64,000 bases of DNA from positions 52,511,755 to 52,575,754 of the forward strand of contig NC_053048.1 of NCBI RefSeq assembly GCF_003473485.1. Reading direction: 5' to 3'. Below, in pieces: positions 13,793-25,244 of the stretch. The notes under the pieces were generated by a model. That model was not told the DNA's origin and made no database searches. It saw nothing but the letters and a program-made list of their open reading frames with translations. The stretch comes from Medicago truncatula. Its lineage: Eukaryota; Streptophyta; Magnoliopsida; Fabales; Fabaceae. The translations under genes were made by a program, and so were the position numbers. Position 1 is the first letter of the stretch. Every line of letters starts with the position of its first letter.

Positions 13793-14186
13793 ATTTTGTT
13801 TGCGAGTTTGGAGGAGAAGGAAAAGAAGGGGTTTGAAAGGAGAAAAAAAAAAAGTAAAGAGCAAGTAGAAGAAATATATGATACCGAGAGGGGAAAACTT
13901 TGGGATTTCATTTTTCTTACTAATACAAAACTATCCTGATTTGGGGAAATTCAAAAATTATATTGGATGAGGGTTTTGGAGGGTTTAGACGAATTCTTCA
14001 AATTTAATCTAAGTAGTTATAATATTTTTAAAATTTAAAATATATTAATCATAAACATTAATTTATCATTCTCTAAAAAATTACTCTTTCACAAAATGTG
14101 AAAATTTTTACGATCTTCCACTATATTTCCAACCCTCCAAAGCCTTCCCTTCCCCTCCCCTCCCCTCCAAACTCCCAAACAAAACT
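13793..14186. mobile_element. TIR element with GA/CT-rich ends
   Basis: The left end TTTTGTTTGCGAGTTTGGAG is mirrored at the right by the reverse complement TTTTGTTTGGGAGTTTGGAG. The right arm includes a CCCCTC microsatellite. About 390 bp, non-coding. Confidence 0.6.
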
Positions 14187-14457
14187 TTAGATTTAGTCCT
14201 CCCTCCAGATTCATTAAATTGGCTCTTTTTGTTATTTAGGCTCTTAGACTTGGCATAAAGGTTGCCAAGCTTCAAAGATTATGTGATGGTGGTCAATATC
14301 ATGAATCATTTAAGGTCATCTTCAGTTTTGTATCTTCAACCTCTTGATCTCCACTCTCGGGAAACTTAAGTTGCTCATGACTTCAAAGAGGCAATTTGTG
14401 CGGATTGCCTTGCATATCGTTGAAAAGTGCCTTTTATATATATATATATATATATAT

Positions 14458-14743
14458 GGGATTTGCTAGAACACACCCACTAGTTTTTATGTGGGAGTGT
14501 TTAGCAAGTTATAACTAAAAAGTTAATAAATACACCTTAAGGTGTATGTTGCTATAACACACCTTCTAAAAAAACAAGTGGATGTGTTCTAGCAAATCAT
14601 ATAGGCATTTGCTAGAATACACCCACTTATTTTTTAGAAGAAGTATTTTAGAAAGTGAATAATTAAAAAGTGGTTAAACACACCTTAAGGTGTAGCTTTG
14701 TTAAAACACTCCCACATAAAAACTAGTGGGTGTGTTCTAGCAA

Positions 14744-14747
<4 letters not shown>
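14458..14747. mobile_element. Palindromic MITE dimer inserted in a TA microsatellite
   Basis: Both ends carry the same roughly 45-bp inverted repeat (GGGATTTGCTAGAACACACC at the left and GGGTTTGCTAGAACACACCC reversed at the right). The second half is approximately the reverse complement of the first, joined at about 14604, so the element looks like two roughly 145-bp units head to head. It is bounded on both sides by (TA)n (up to 14457 and from 14748). Confidence 0.75.

Positions 14748-14796
<49 letters not shown>
14748..14796. repeat. (TA)n microsatellite
   Basis: About 49 bp of pure TA dinucleotide to the right of the MITE dimer. The matching left tract is at about 14435-14457. Confidence 0.9.
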
Positions 14797-14799
<3 letters not shown>

Positions 14800-15718
14800 T
14801 ATTCTATCATTTTACGTTTTGGAAGAAGATTTTGCATCCTTGAGCAGGAAGATCTACTAGAGGCATTTTTTGGAGTTGTTGTTTTACGCTCAGGTGTAGG
14901 CCGTTTGCGCCCAGTTCTATAAAAATGTAGTTTCAGCACAATTTGAGAGGGAAGTGTGAACAAACTAGGGTTAATCAATTCTTAGGAGATCAAAGGTTAA
15001 GAATTGTGTACTTTTAAGGGCATAATCTAAACACCCTAGTGAGTAAAATCATTTAGTATCTTGATAAAGGGAAGAGATTAAGCAAAATGGTACAAATTAG
15101 TGTTTGTTCTTAGAGAGTTTGTTGAATGTAAATTTCTTGTAACCCTCTTATCTCTTTGATAGTGGATTGAAGAGATCTCTCTTTTTAAGACGTAGGTTAA
15201 ATTTAAGTCGAATTAGGTGAACAAATATCATTTTGTTTTTTCTTTTCCTTTATCTTATTGTTTGTGTTTTGTTTAATCACTTTGGTCTAATTGCTGCTAA
15301 TTTATTTTCACATATAAAAATGTTGATGCTGAATTCACAACACAAGTTACGGTCATTCAAACTCTTCTTTCTATCCGGTTTTAGTACATGATATTTTTCC
15401 TTGTTGAAGTAATATAGTATAAGCTAACAATGTAAGACATATTGTGTTGCATTGATTTCGTAATTTAATTTACTTCACATAAAATAGAAATTAAATATAT
15501 GCTTTGGTTCACCTACACATTACAAATATTATACCAAAGTTGGTGGGCCTCATTGCAAATACTAATATATATTGCTGAGCCACAAACAACTGCCATATGG
15601 AACAATTCCTTAGACAAATGAACGCAAGTACCATATAGCTGTTACATAATAAAGAACTGAAATAGAAGAATGCACAATAATAGAAGTGATTCATATCATA
15701 ACTCATATGTGCTCAGAA
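14797..15718. other. Intergenic
   Basis: No gene is supported. Bases 15530-15718 are the diverged 3' flank of the second expansin copy. Confidence 0.5.
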
Positions 15719-16729
15719 TCAGAACTGAACGTTACTTTTGTAAGACTGGCCAAATCTCCAGTTGGAAGGTGCAACATTAATAGCTGTACGAGTCTTCCCA
15801 TTTTTGAGTTGAATTCTAAATGATAAGCTTTGACCATTGAGATAGCTTAGGCTTTGCCAATTAGCACCCCAATTCATTGACATTGGTTCCCATTTATTCT
15901 TTTTTGATCCTTTTATCCAAACTTTTGAAATCTCTCCACCTCCCCCTACGTTACTTATAAGAACCAACTCAAAATAGTCTCTCCCATTTATAGTAAATCT
16001 TATGTTTCCACTTCTTTTGCACCCAACTCTGCATAAATACAACAAAACTTTGCATCAAAAACATATTTAAAGATTTAATTGACATGCAACGGAGTGTAAT
16101 CACTATAAATATTTGATTGTTTGTGAAAGTGTCAGTTCAGTGATAAGAATTTGACTTTATAGTTTTAAGGGAAGAAATTTAAAACATACCTCCTATACAA
16201 AATGGGAACAATTCCAGCTCTGTATTTGGCAATAGTCTGAAAGGCAGGTTGAGACATATCAAAGTGAGGTCTAGGGGATTACACCAACCACCATTGTCAT
16301 TAGGGAGTGCAAAGTTTGGTGGACAAAAATTTGTGGCAGTAATAGTGATGGAAGTGCCTCTGAGACACCATTGAGGAACTTGCCTTGCATCACAAACTAT
16401 CTGATAGCAACCACCACATGACTTCCCATCATTAAACAAAGCAGTACTCAATGCAGCTGATTTTATACCATATCCATCTGTGTACAGATTTCCATAACCA
16501 CATGCACCACCTACAAGTTAATCAAAATTAAGTTATATACTTAACTATTTGATTATAACACTTGAATAAAGTTAATCAAAAGAAGAAGCAATTTACCCAT
16601 TGTTCCTGAGGCATCACTTCCACCATAGAAAGTTGCATGAGCTGACTGCCAAACAGCAGATTCTACTCTGAGTTCTGTAGTGACCATATTCATTAACAAT
16701 ATAAGAACACATATAATTAATTTTTCCAT
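15719..16729 (-). pseudogene. Alpha-expansin copy with a 1-bp frameshift
   Basis: This is a second copy of the expansin at 9927-10938, with the same exon borders (16597-16729, 16190-16510, 15719-16028) and near-complete identity in exons, introns and promoter. A run of five G's at 10482-10486 in the intact copy is only four here (16274-16277). The reading frame shifts after ...GGWCNP, so the HFD motif and the rest of the barrel domain are lost and an early stop follows near 16179. The binding domain at 15719-16028 remains otherwise open. It could be a genuine recent pseudogene or a sequencing error in a homopolymer. The near-perfect identity elsewhere is consistent with either. Confidence 0.85.
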
Positions 16730-19145
16730 TCTCTTAATTTCTCTTTCTCTCTAGTTCTCTGAAAAATCAAATAGGGAATTGCTCTAATTTTTTTTTGTAA
16801 ATATGACAGACTCTCTTGAGAATTTATAGTACAGTTAGGGGGTTTTAGCCCATAGAAATAACTAACTGAATTCAATAAATTATTGGGAAAATAAGTGTTG
16901 ACCAACAATTTATTCTCATATTGTAAATAAAATAGAATTGTACCATGAATATGCAAGGTCGGTCATGATTGAAATATGAATTTCTCTTTTTACAAGATAA
17001 TGTTAACTTGTGCCCTTAAGACACATGTTAAGCACTAATTTCATTCCATTAATGGTAAGAATTTATTGTAAAAGTTAACATTTCCTTTTTTTTTTAAAAT
17101 ATAATTGTTATTTTTTTAGGAAATTGTTATAAGTATAAAGTATTCGCCATCTTTTAACTTGAATTAATCTCTCTAAGAAAACATATTGAATACATAAGAT
17201 AAAATTTTCTCTTTTAATATTATTTTTTTCATTCACAAGAATTTAAATAATGAACTGTTTACCACTTGTTTAAAGTGTCTGATTCTGTCGTCTTCTTGTT
17301 TTTTTTTTTTAAGAAGTTTTTGTTCTCTCAACACGCAAAGGTTGCACCAACCACATGTTGGTAATTAGATTTACACTTTTATAAATGAGACTCTAAAATA
17401 ATAAAATATATATGATGAAAAAAATAATAACTAAAAATACCTTAATACTCATTTGAACGTCCGTAGGATTCGTGGTACGTTAGTGGTGCTATCAGTACAA
17501 CATGTATTATAGAATACATATTCATTCATGATTGATAAATTGTTTAAATTATATGCTATTTGAATGATAGGCTATCAAATTAAACGAACCGATAGAATGT
17601 TTACTCCGTATGAAAAGTCAATTCGTACACTCAAGATAAGGACATAAATTATGGGTATAGTCCTGAAATATATATTTGATTTAATGGTAGTAGTAGTAAC
17701 ATGCAAGTACCTAACTTGTCTGATTGACCTAGATTGTTCATCAAAAAATAAGGGAAAATAATATAAGCTCAAACAACACAAGTAGCAGCAGCTATGTATG
17801 TACTTGTCAACTTAAGAATATGCACGTTAGAATGTCAGCTATAAAGATGCTGAATTAAAAGGTTGATGTTATGCCATTTATTGTGGCATGTCTTATGGAA
17901 CTTCACATACATGGCACATGGCTGATGTTATCTCCCGCCATGTACAATAACTGATTCACACATACACTGAGCCTGCCATCATTCCATTCTTGAATAAGAA
18001 CTGCATGTTCTCTATTTACAGAACTGCACATCCTAAATTTTGTACATATCATACAATTATATGGATAGAAACAGTTGAATTAAATATATGTATATGATAT
18101 AAAATATTTTATCCTGATGCCTTGATGGATAAGTGATACCTTAAAACTCATAAGAGAATTAGGAAATTCAAAGATCGGTGGTATTTTGGACATTGCAAAA
18201 TATGAGCAGTGGTCGGAGTTCGAACCAAAGACACCCCCACTTATATCATAAGTAGTCGATAAGTTACTTGGAAAAAAAAAAAAAAAAGTAACTGGATGGA
18301 TCATCTCAGAACATCTCCCCTTAATCTAATGATTCCAAATATTTACCATTTTTCTCAACCCTTTAAACCTTTCAATATTCAAAAAGGTTTATGAATGTTG
18401 GTTACGGGCTCTTCTACAAAAAGGGGAATTTTTTAAATTTTCAAGCAACTGGACACTGCAAACAATACAGCTCTCAAAAAATCAAGTTCAACATGGGAAA
18501 AGTAGCATATAGATCAAAAGAATCATTTCTTAAGAGATTATTCTCATTAAGGATGAAGTAGTTTACTTGTTTTTATGCAGGAGTGAAGAATATGCAGTTG
18601 ATATATTCACCAAACACATCAAATTGCATTCGTTTATGAAGTTAAGACAATCCTTTGGCATTTGTATTTCTCTAGTACTCTAGTAAAAGATGTATTTTTT
18701 CTGCCTATTTTTTTCTCATGTTGTTTTGTAACAGTAACTTCGGAAAAATGTAACATAACCAACACTCTACATATGTAAACCATAGTGATACATGTATGAA
18801 TGGTTATATTTTCTTATTTGAAATGTAACATTCAATTAGACAAATAATGTCAACAAATTATTGGCCATTTTGGCTTATAATAACAACGATGAAAATAAAG
18901 CTTTAACAGAATTTTATTGCCGGGACAATGTTGTAGCCCTCTCTGTTGAACGAGCCAACAAAAAAAATTCAGACAAACCAATGTATCCTTTATTGATATC
19001 CCTGATTGAAGATTCAAAATCTGATACTTGATCCCTTATTTCAGGTAACAGTTTGAGCAAAAGTTTGAAGCTGGTATATATCCCTCCATCTGTGTCTTCT
19101 TTGCTGTGTTTTCACATCTCCTGTTGATAACCGTTCATCATTTTA
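16730..19145. other. Intergenic with duplicated flank and retroelement scrap
   Basis: A TATAAA box at 16823-16828 belongs to the broken expansin copy. Up to about 18.0 kb, blocks matching 11.1-11.9 kb continue at lower identity. A box B-like GGAGTTCGAACC near 18207 suggests a SINE fragment. A copia relic is listed separately. No host gene is seen. Confidence 0.5.
18494..18665 (+). pseudogene. Degenerate copia RNase H C-terminus
   Basis: One frame reads ...KDEVVYLF...SEEYAVDIFTKHIKL...MKLRQSFGIC, matching the conserved 'ADIFTKPL...KLR..LG' end of copia polyproteins. In-frame stops lie upstream of it. This is a truncated relic about 170 bp long. Confidence 0.55.
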
Positions 19146-22100
19146 TTAAATGATTGTTCCATTGTTTATTACCGAGTTTTTTAACACCACCGTAATGCCT
19201 GATCGAATATAAAACCCCTCAGAGGATCTGTCAGCCTCCTGCACATTCTACACCCCAGTACAATTGTCATGGAATTTGATTTTAGAGAAAATTACAACAA
19301 AAGGGATGCTTTTTATTTTAATTTTTCTTTCATATGATTGAATAACATAGTACACATGTGATACTCACATCGGCCAACAAAACTATACGCCTAAGTAACT
19401 AACCATCATTAATCTATTGCATTCACATAATTGCATTTTTTGTCTATCAGTCTCAGTCATAGACGTGTTTCATTTCAAAACAAAACAAAAAATCTAAGAA
19501 ATTTTATATTAACAATAGCTAAATGTACACTTGAGTCACCATGGTGTTGAGTGCCTGAATAATTGAAGAACCAAATAGTTACCCACATTATCCAGTGATT
19601 AAAAATTTGCTTAAAATGTAAAATACAAGGATTAAATAGCATGTTTATAAGTTTGTAAACAAAAATGCAAGTCATTTCTCAATATGTAACATCCTAACCT
19701 TGTGGAAGTATAACCTAACAGTTCTACATCAAAAAGTAAAAACCACAACTACAGATATCACTGTTGCTAATCTTTGTGCGACACAGATCTTCTCATTTAC
19801 TCGTAAATCAAAACTACTCAATCACCAATTAAATAAACCATTTGCTTACACTTTAGAAAAGAAAGAAAAAAGGCTGTATAAAGTCGAATACAACTTAATT
19901 AATACTTACTTCTTTGTTTGCAATTGTTACATTGTTTCCAATTCTTGCGTTTTTGTCAATTATACATTTCCTGCATACGAGATTCGAGTCATGATATATA
20001 CCAAATCTATAAAAAAAGATGCAACATGAGAGAAATAAACAATTGTAAATCCAACACAGAATATCATACGTATGCCAAGTATAGTATAATTATTTTCATA
20101 TGCCATGTAACTGAGTTCATATGCATAGTGTTGTATAATGTGAAATTACGACAAAGCGCTTTCAGTTTTTGGGATTCTTACATAATTTTTGTATTTTTGC
20201 CTATGCCTATAGGAACGTCTCCCGCTGATAAAAGAGATGCGATTTCAGCCTCTGTTTCGTAATAGTCCGCGCCCATCATCATGGTATCCTATAAAGTGAT
20301 CGTACATGTGATAACATGGCTTCATGTCAGTCGTTTTAAGAGAAGTTGAGCAGATAGATAGTATACCTTTAGCTGCACTCCAGAATTGAGTCTTGAGCGA
20401 ATTCCTACAATAGAATGTTCAACCTTGCACTCTCTTAGAAAGCAACCATCTGAAACCAATGAATTAACCACCTACAGTTGATGTTATTGAACACTCACAT
20501 TAGTCCCCATTAGAATCATATAAGGTTGGCTAGATGGACTAAATTTTGCAGTTCTACCTGGCACTTCTCCAGTTTAGTTGGGGGTAAGAACCGAGGACAT
20601 GTAAAAATAGGCTTTGACTGATCATATAACTGAAACTTTGGCGGCTTCAACAAGGAAGAACAAAAATCACAACTTGTATAAACTCATTGACTGATGATAC
20701 CTGTAACTTTTAAATACTAAAAGACCTACCTTATCCATAAGAGCCAGGTTTGCATCAAAGAAAGATTTTATAGTCCCAATATCTTCCCAATAACCATTGA
20801 AAAGACATGCCTGTGATGAAATAGAAGGGCCAACCTTGATTGTTTACTATAAAAACAGAATATGATAATTCAATGCATTAATCAAAAGCTACTATAACAG
20901 AATATTTGACAAAATACTTCTGCTAAAGCGACTTGTATAACTCGAGTAGTCTCTACTTAAAGCAACTACCTGGACTTTAAAATCTTTTGCAGCCATTGGA
21001 ATGACCTCAGATCCAAAATCATTTGCATTAGGATAACAACTCCTGAAAATTTATCACCATAGAAAATTAGAAATCACATCATACTTATCTGAGTTGAACT
21101 TTGACACAAATCATATGCTAATTACCTGAGAAGTTTGCGAAGAACATCTAATTTAAACACATATATACCCATTGATGCGATGTATGGAAATTTCCTTGCT
21201 TCTTGTGCTGATAATCCAAAAACACTCGTATCTACATGCTACGAGAACAAGAAGAGCAATCAGAGACAGGTGATTTCAGATTCAAAACTGAAGTCGTTAT
21301 AAACTATAGTATAATTACATCTCAATATATTAAGAGGAAATTGGAAGAATAACAACCATAGATCTTAATAAATCTCCCTTGGGTTTTTCCATGAACTGGT
21401 GTATCCGTCCTCTTTCATCAACCTTCACTAAACCAAAATCAGAAGCACGGCTGCATGTAAAAAAATAAGAAAAAACTGTAAATATCTCAGGAACCAACTG
21501 TGTAAACAGTCTTAGAGGGAACTTTACTTAGAGTACCTGCCATCCACCGGTAGACAAGATACAGATATATCAGCACATGAATTAATGTGCTTCTGCAGAT
21601 GTGAGATCAGTTGTCATGTTAAACGTTCACAATGAAAGTGAATCCGCAAAAGCTAATCGAACTTAACAGCTAATAAGACTGACCTGCACAAGTTCCATGT
21701 AATCCATTCGATAGAGCTGATCACCACACAATACCAGAATGTTCTCTATGTTTCTATGCTCAGCATCCTAATCAAGTTCCAGAAGCTTATTCAGTTTTAT
21801 AAATGTAAGAATGAATCAAATCCCTTGCCAATTAAATCTTAAACACTTGCATCTGTGACAGTCTTATTTTCTGATCAACCTTAAAAATATATCCTGAAAA
21901 ATCTGCAATAGTATGAAATATGAAAACTATTAAACTAATTATGGCATACCTCAAACAACCAAAGGAATCGTCTTACAGCATCGGCAGTACCCTGAAACCA
22001 CTTATTTCCTGATTCGCCGAGTGTTTGAGTTGCTGCCAATACCTACCATAAAAAAGTTTTAGTCTGTATACACCAAAAGTGAGTAAAAAAATAATTCACG

Positions 22101-23174
22101 GTAACAAAAAAAGGTGTACCTCAATAAAACTCCCACCACAGTTGACGCCACCTCCCAAATTATATGTTCGAGCAATGTGACGGTTGAGGGACTGAGAATT
22201 GAATTGTGTAAGGACATAAATTTTATTAATTTCACTATTAATACAATTGCTCATTGGTATGTCCACCAGCCTATAACATCCTCCGAATGGCACCTAAACA
22301 TCAGATGAAGAACATAAAAAGATATGCACAGATTAGTGAATTCAAGCCTAGTTCTGGAAGAACATAACAAGACAGAGATTAGTAAATTCAAATATGTACA
22401 GCCGGTTTAGCCCTTTTTTGAGTAAGAGGGAATAGACGAGTTCCAGCTCCACCACCTAAAATGATCGACGCGACAGTCTTTGGGTTTGCTTCTTGTCCAG
22501 CAAAAATTGGGGATTGTAGGGCCTGAAATGCAGCATTGGCTAGCTAAATTCATATTCAATATATAAGTCATCATATACTTGTAAAAAAAGAACATGAGTA
22601 TGGTGGCTTTCCATGATCATGAATACTTTTTCGAGAAACCAGGTATAACTAAATAAATCATTAGTGATCAAGTTCAACCAAAATCTAAGAAGCTTTCTAT
22701 GATACAAGATTCTGATACCATGTTGAGAAGCATGGTATAGCCCAACAAAGAGAAAAATAAATTGAGAGAAAGATTGATTATTTGAAATTGATAGAATGAA
22801 ATCATTACTAAGCTAACTAATCATAACTAACTTGTAACTAACTACCTTAAACATTATTCAACTAATTCTGACAATAACATAACATAGCACTGTCAAATAG
22901 CTAAGACATTACTCAAGAAGTGGAATGAAAGTGAATTTACCATAAAATTATTTGCAACATCAGCAAGAGTAGAAGTAGTCACAAATCTATTAGTTTTATT
23001 TCTCAGTACAACACTTGAGAATCTTTCATAACGAAAATCAGATGCAGCATTCTTTGAATGCAGCAAGTTCACTTTGCTACCAAAGAACGAGGAAGAAGGA
23101 ACCCTGTCACGGTCGAAGGATGGCTTCTTTGAACACAACGACATGGAAATTCCATGTAACTCACTTGCCATCAT
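19146..23174 (-). CDS. AGPL: Glucose-1-phosphate adenylyltransferase (ADP-glucose pyrophosphorylase), large subunit
   Basis: Regulatory subunit of the plastid enzyme that makes ADP-glucose, the committed step of starch synthesis; it pairs with small subunits. Fifteen minus-strand exons: 22941-23174, 22400-22522, 22120-22293, 21950-22042, 21684-21767, 21537-21592, 21357-21450, 21126-21238, 20970-21042, 20730-20810, 20558-20644, 20367-20471, 20182-20288, 19910-19970 and 19146-19247. They give 528 residues, usual for the family. Residues 1 to about 78 are a transit peptide. The nucleotidyl-transferase domain shows [12 protein letters not shown] (101-112), [10 protein letters not shown] (222-231, Asp224) and EKPKG with sugar-phosphate Lys277. 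The left-handed beta-helix end has [14 protein letters not shown] and [16 protein letters not shown]. The last two exons are short and easily missed. The oddities GDQ for the usual GDH and VPF for VPI are discussed under findings. Confidence 0.93.
22711..22884 (-). mobile_element. LTR plus primer-binding-site relic in AGPL intron 1
   Basis: On the minus strand a short LTR-like segment ends ...CTTCTCAACA at 22721 and is directly followed by TGGTATCAGA (22720-22711), the initiator-Met tRNA primer-binding site of plant copia elements. The LTR start near 22884 (TGTTATG) is approximate. There is no internal coding region. Confidence 0.6.
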
Positions 23175-25244
23175 TATTTCTAAATTTCAATAAACCAAGA
23201 CAACTACACTCTTCGATTTTTCTTTCAAGCAAGTTATTATTTAAAACCCAAAATTTTACTGGTTCAAGATTATCTAAGATATTAAAAATAAACTAATAAA
23301 CACCAAAGCAAATCAGAACATTTTCTGTACAGACATAAAAGGAAGGGAAACATATGTAAATGAAATTAAGAAACATCAAAAGACCGCTCAATTAAAGCAT
23401 CAGAATATTTAGTAATGTTGATTTGTTTATTTTATTGTGTTTCCCCTCATGTTTATTATGAATATAAAATATTTGATTAAAGCAAGGTGGGTTTCCTCAA
23501 GGTAGAGCAAGGAATGGCTTAATAGCACAAAACCAGCATGGAAACCACTAAATCTTATGATGAGGATCAGACAATCTCGTACAACAACACAAACTGAGTT
23601 GTAAGTTTCTAAATATTCTCAGCAGCTTACACTACACTTAAAGCTAAAATGCATCTTTATTATTCCTAAATGCATGTTGTTTCCCTCCTCTTTTCAGGTT
23701 TTAGTCTAATTAATTTAAGTATTAAACAATTAATTAAAGGCTCCCATACTTTTAAAATCAATCAAATAGAAACTTGGGACTTTCTTTTACCATAACAATC
23801 ATAGTAAAAAACTACTTACAAGGGATCCAATTCCTCACTCTCTACCTTGTTATAGGAAGATCACAGCAACAAGGTTAATAGGTTATCAATTCTATTAGAA
23901 GAATGAATGTGCATGCAGATTACTTCTTTAAATAGGCTTCGTTTACCAATTCAAATGAAACATCCCAAAGCAAAAAGTATTTGCAAATGTTGGGCTCCTA
24001 AGATTCTTTACGGACAGAATGTGCATGTACATGTAACATGTAGTTATCAGCTTTTAGCAGAGATGCATGATACTGGGATAGTCCTGTCGTTGCCAAGAGA
24101 CAAAAATAAACAAAAAAGAAACGTAAAGTTACTAATTTTCTCCTCCTCGTACAGTACTTTATTTTGCATCTTGCTTTACACCTTTTTTTCTTTAAAATTC
24201 TCTCTCCTCACTTTACAGCTTATAGTTATACTTCATTACTTCTAAACTCATTTGTCAACGTGAGGCAAACAAACCTGTAGTTGTAAAAAAAAAAAACCTA
24301 ACATGCAGTAAACCTCATAAATTATAGAGTAATTATTTTTAACACATACCAGGGGTTCTTATAAATGTTCAAAATTTACAGCTACATGATTTACATACCT
24401 TTTACATAATATTTCTTTTTACTTGGTAATTTACTGTGGACTATGTCGTATTTTAGAAAGCTTCTTTTATCCCCCACACCAGAACGGTGAGTCCGGACAA
24501 ATCCAATTTTTGAGAATAAGAAAATGGGGTGAGGGGAGAATCTCCCCATAATTTATGGTTCAGACTTCAAAAAAATTTACTAGATTATTTTTTTTTTACT
24601 GAGCTTGACTAGAATTTTCACACATCTATACTTTGATAGGTTAATTTTGCCATTTATCATTCTCATGAAGTATACTAAGTCAACAGAGAACTAACTGCTT
24701 CAAACACTTGTAGAATTTGAGTCAAAAAAATCACAATTTGAGGTTCTTAAGGGCATTAATCAAACTTGTTTATTGAAGAGATAGGGAACTTTTCCTCCCC
24801 TCTTCACTAGTGATAACTCCTTCAAAAAACAAAAAAAAACTATAGGAATAAGAATACAAACAGTTGGGAAATATACATATCATCCCTTAGCTGTGCAAGC
24901 TAATACCTAACAGGTCTTCCAATGAATACTTTGACCACCAATATTTTCCTTTACAGACTTCAGTTTGGCAATCAGAAATTACTCTTTTGAGCTTTATTAT
25001 ACTATACTCATGCCTTGCATCTGAGCCAACTTCTGATCACATACAGTATTAGATAGAAGCTTACTACGAGATGCTACTCTTGTGGATATAGCAGTTTGCA
25101 AAGTAGCGAGTTGTTACACTTGGGGGCTTTGTGTACAAAATAAGGCATTGTGCAATACGGGTAGAAGAGGTTATAGGTGGACAAACTGTAACAGCAAATG
25201 CCAACTGTACATCAGCATGACCATAACTTACAAGCATCGGCATA
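23175..25244. other. Intergenic between AGPL promoter and paladin 3' end
   Basis: AT-rich; the AGPL promoter lies on its left and the 3' flank of the paladin-like gene on its right. Open frames at 23907-24245 and 25082-25282 have no recognisable domain. The second is antisense to the last paladin exon at its end. Confidence 0.5.

Noticed and set aside
9927-16857. The twin expansins as a simple assembly duplication
   Set aside because: Flanks on both sides are homologous but clearly diverged, so two real loci exist; only the single-base deletion could still be technical.
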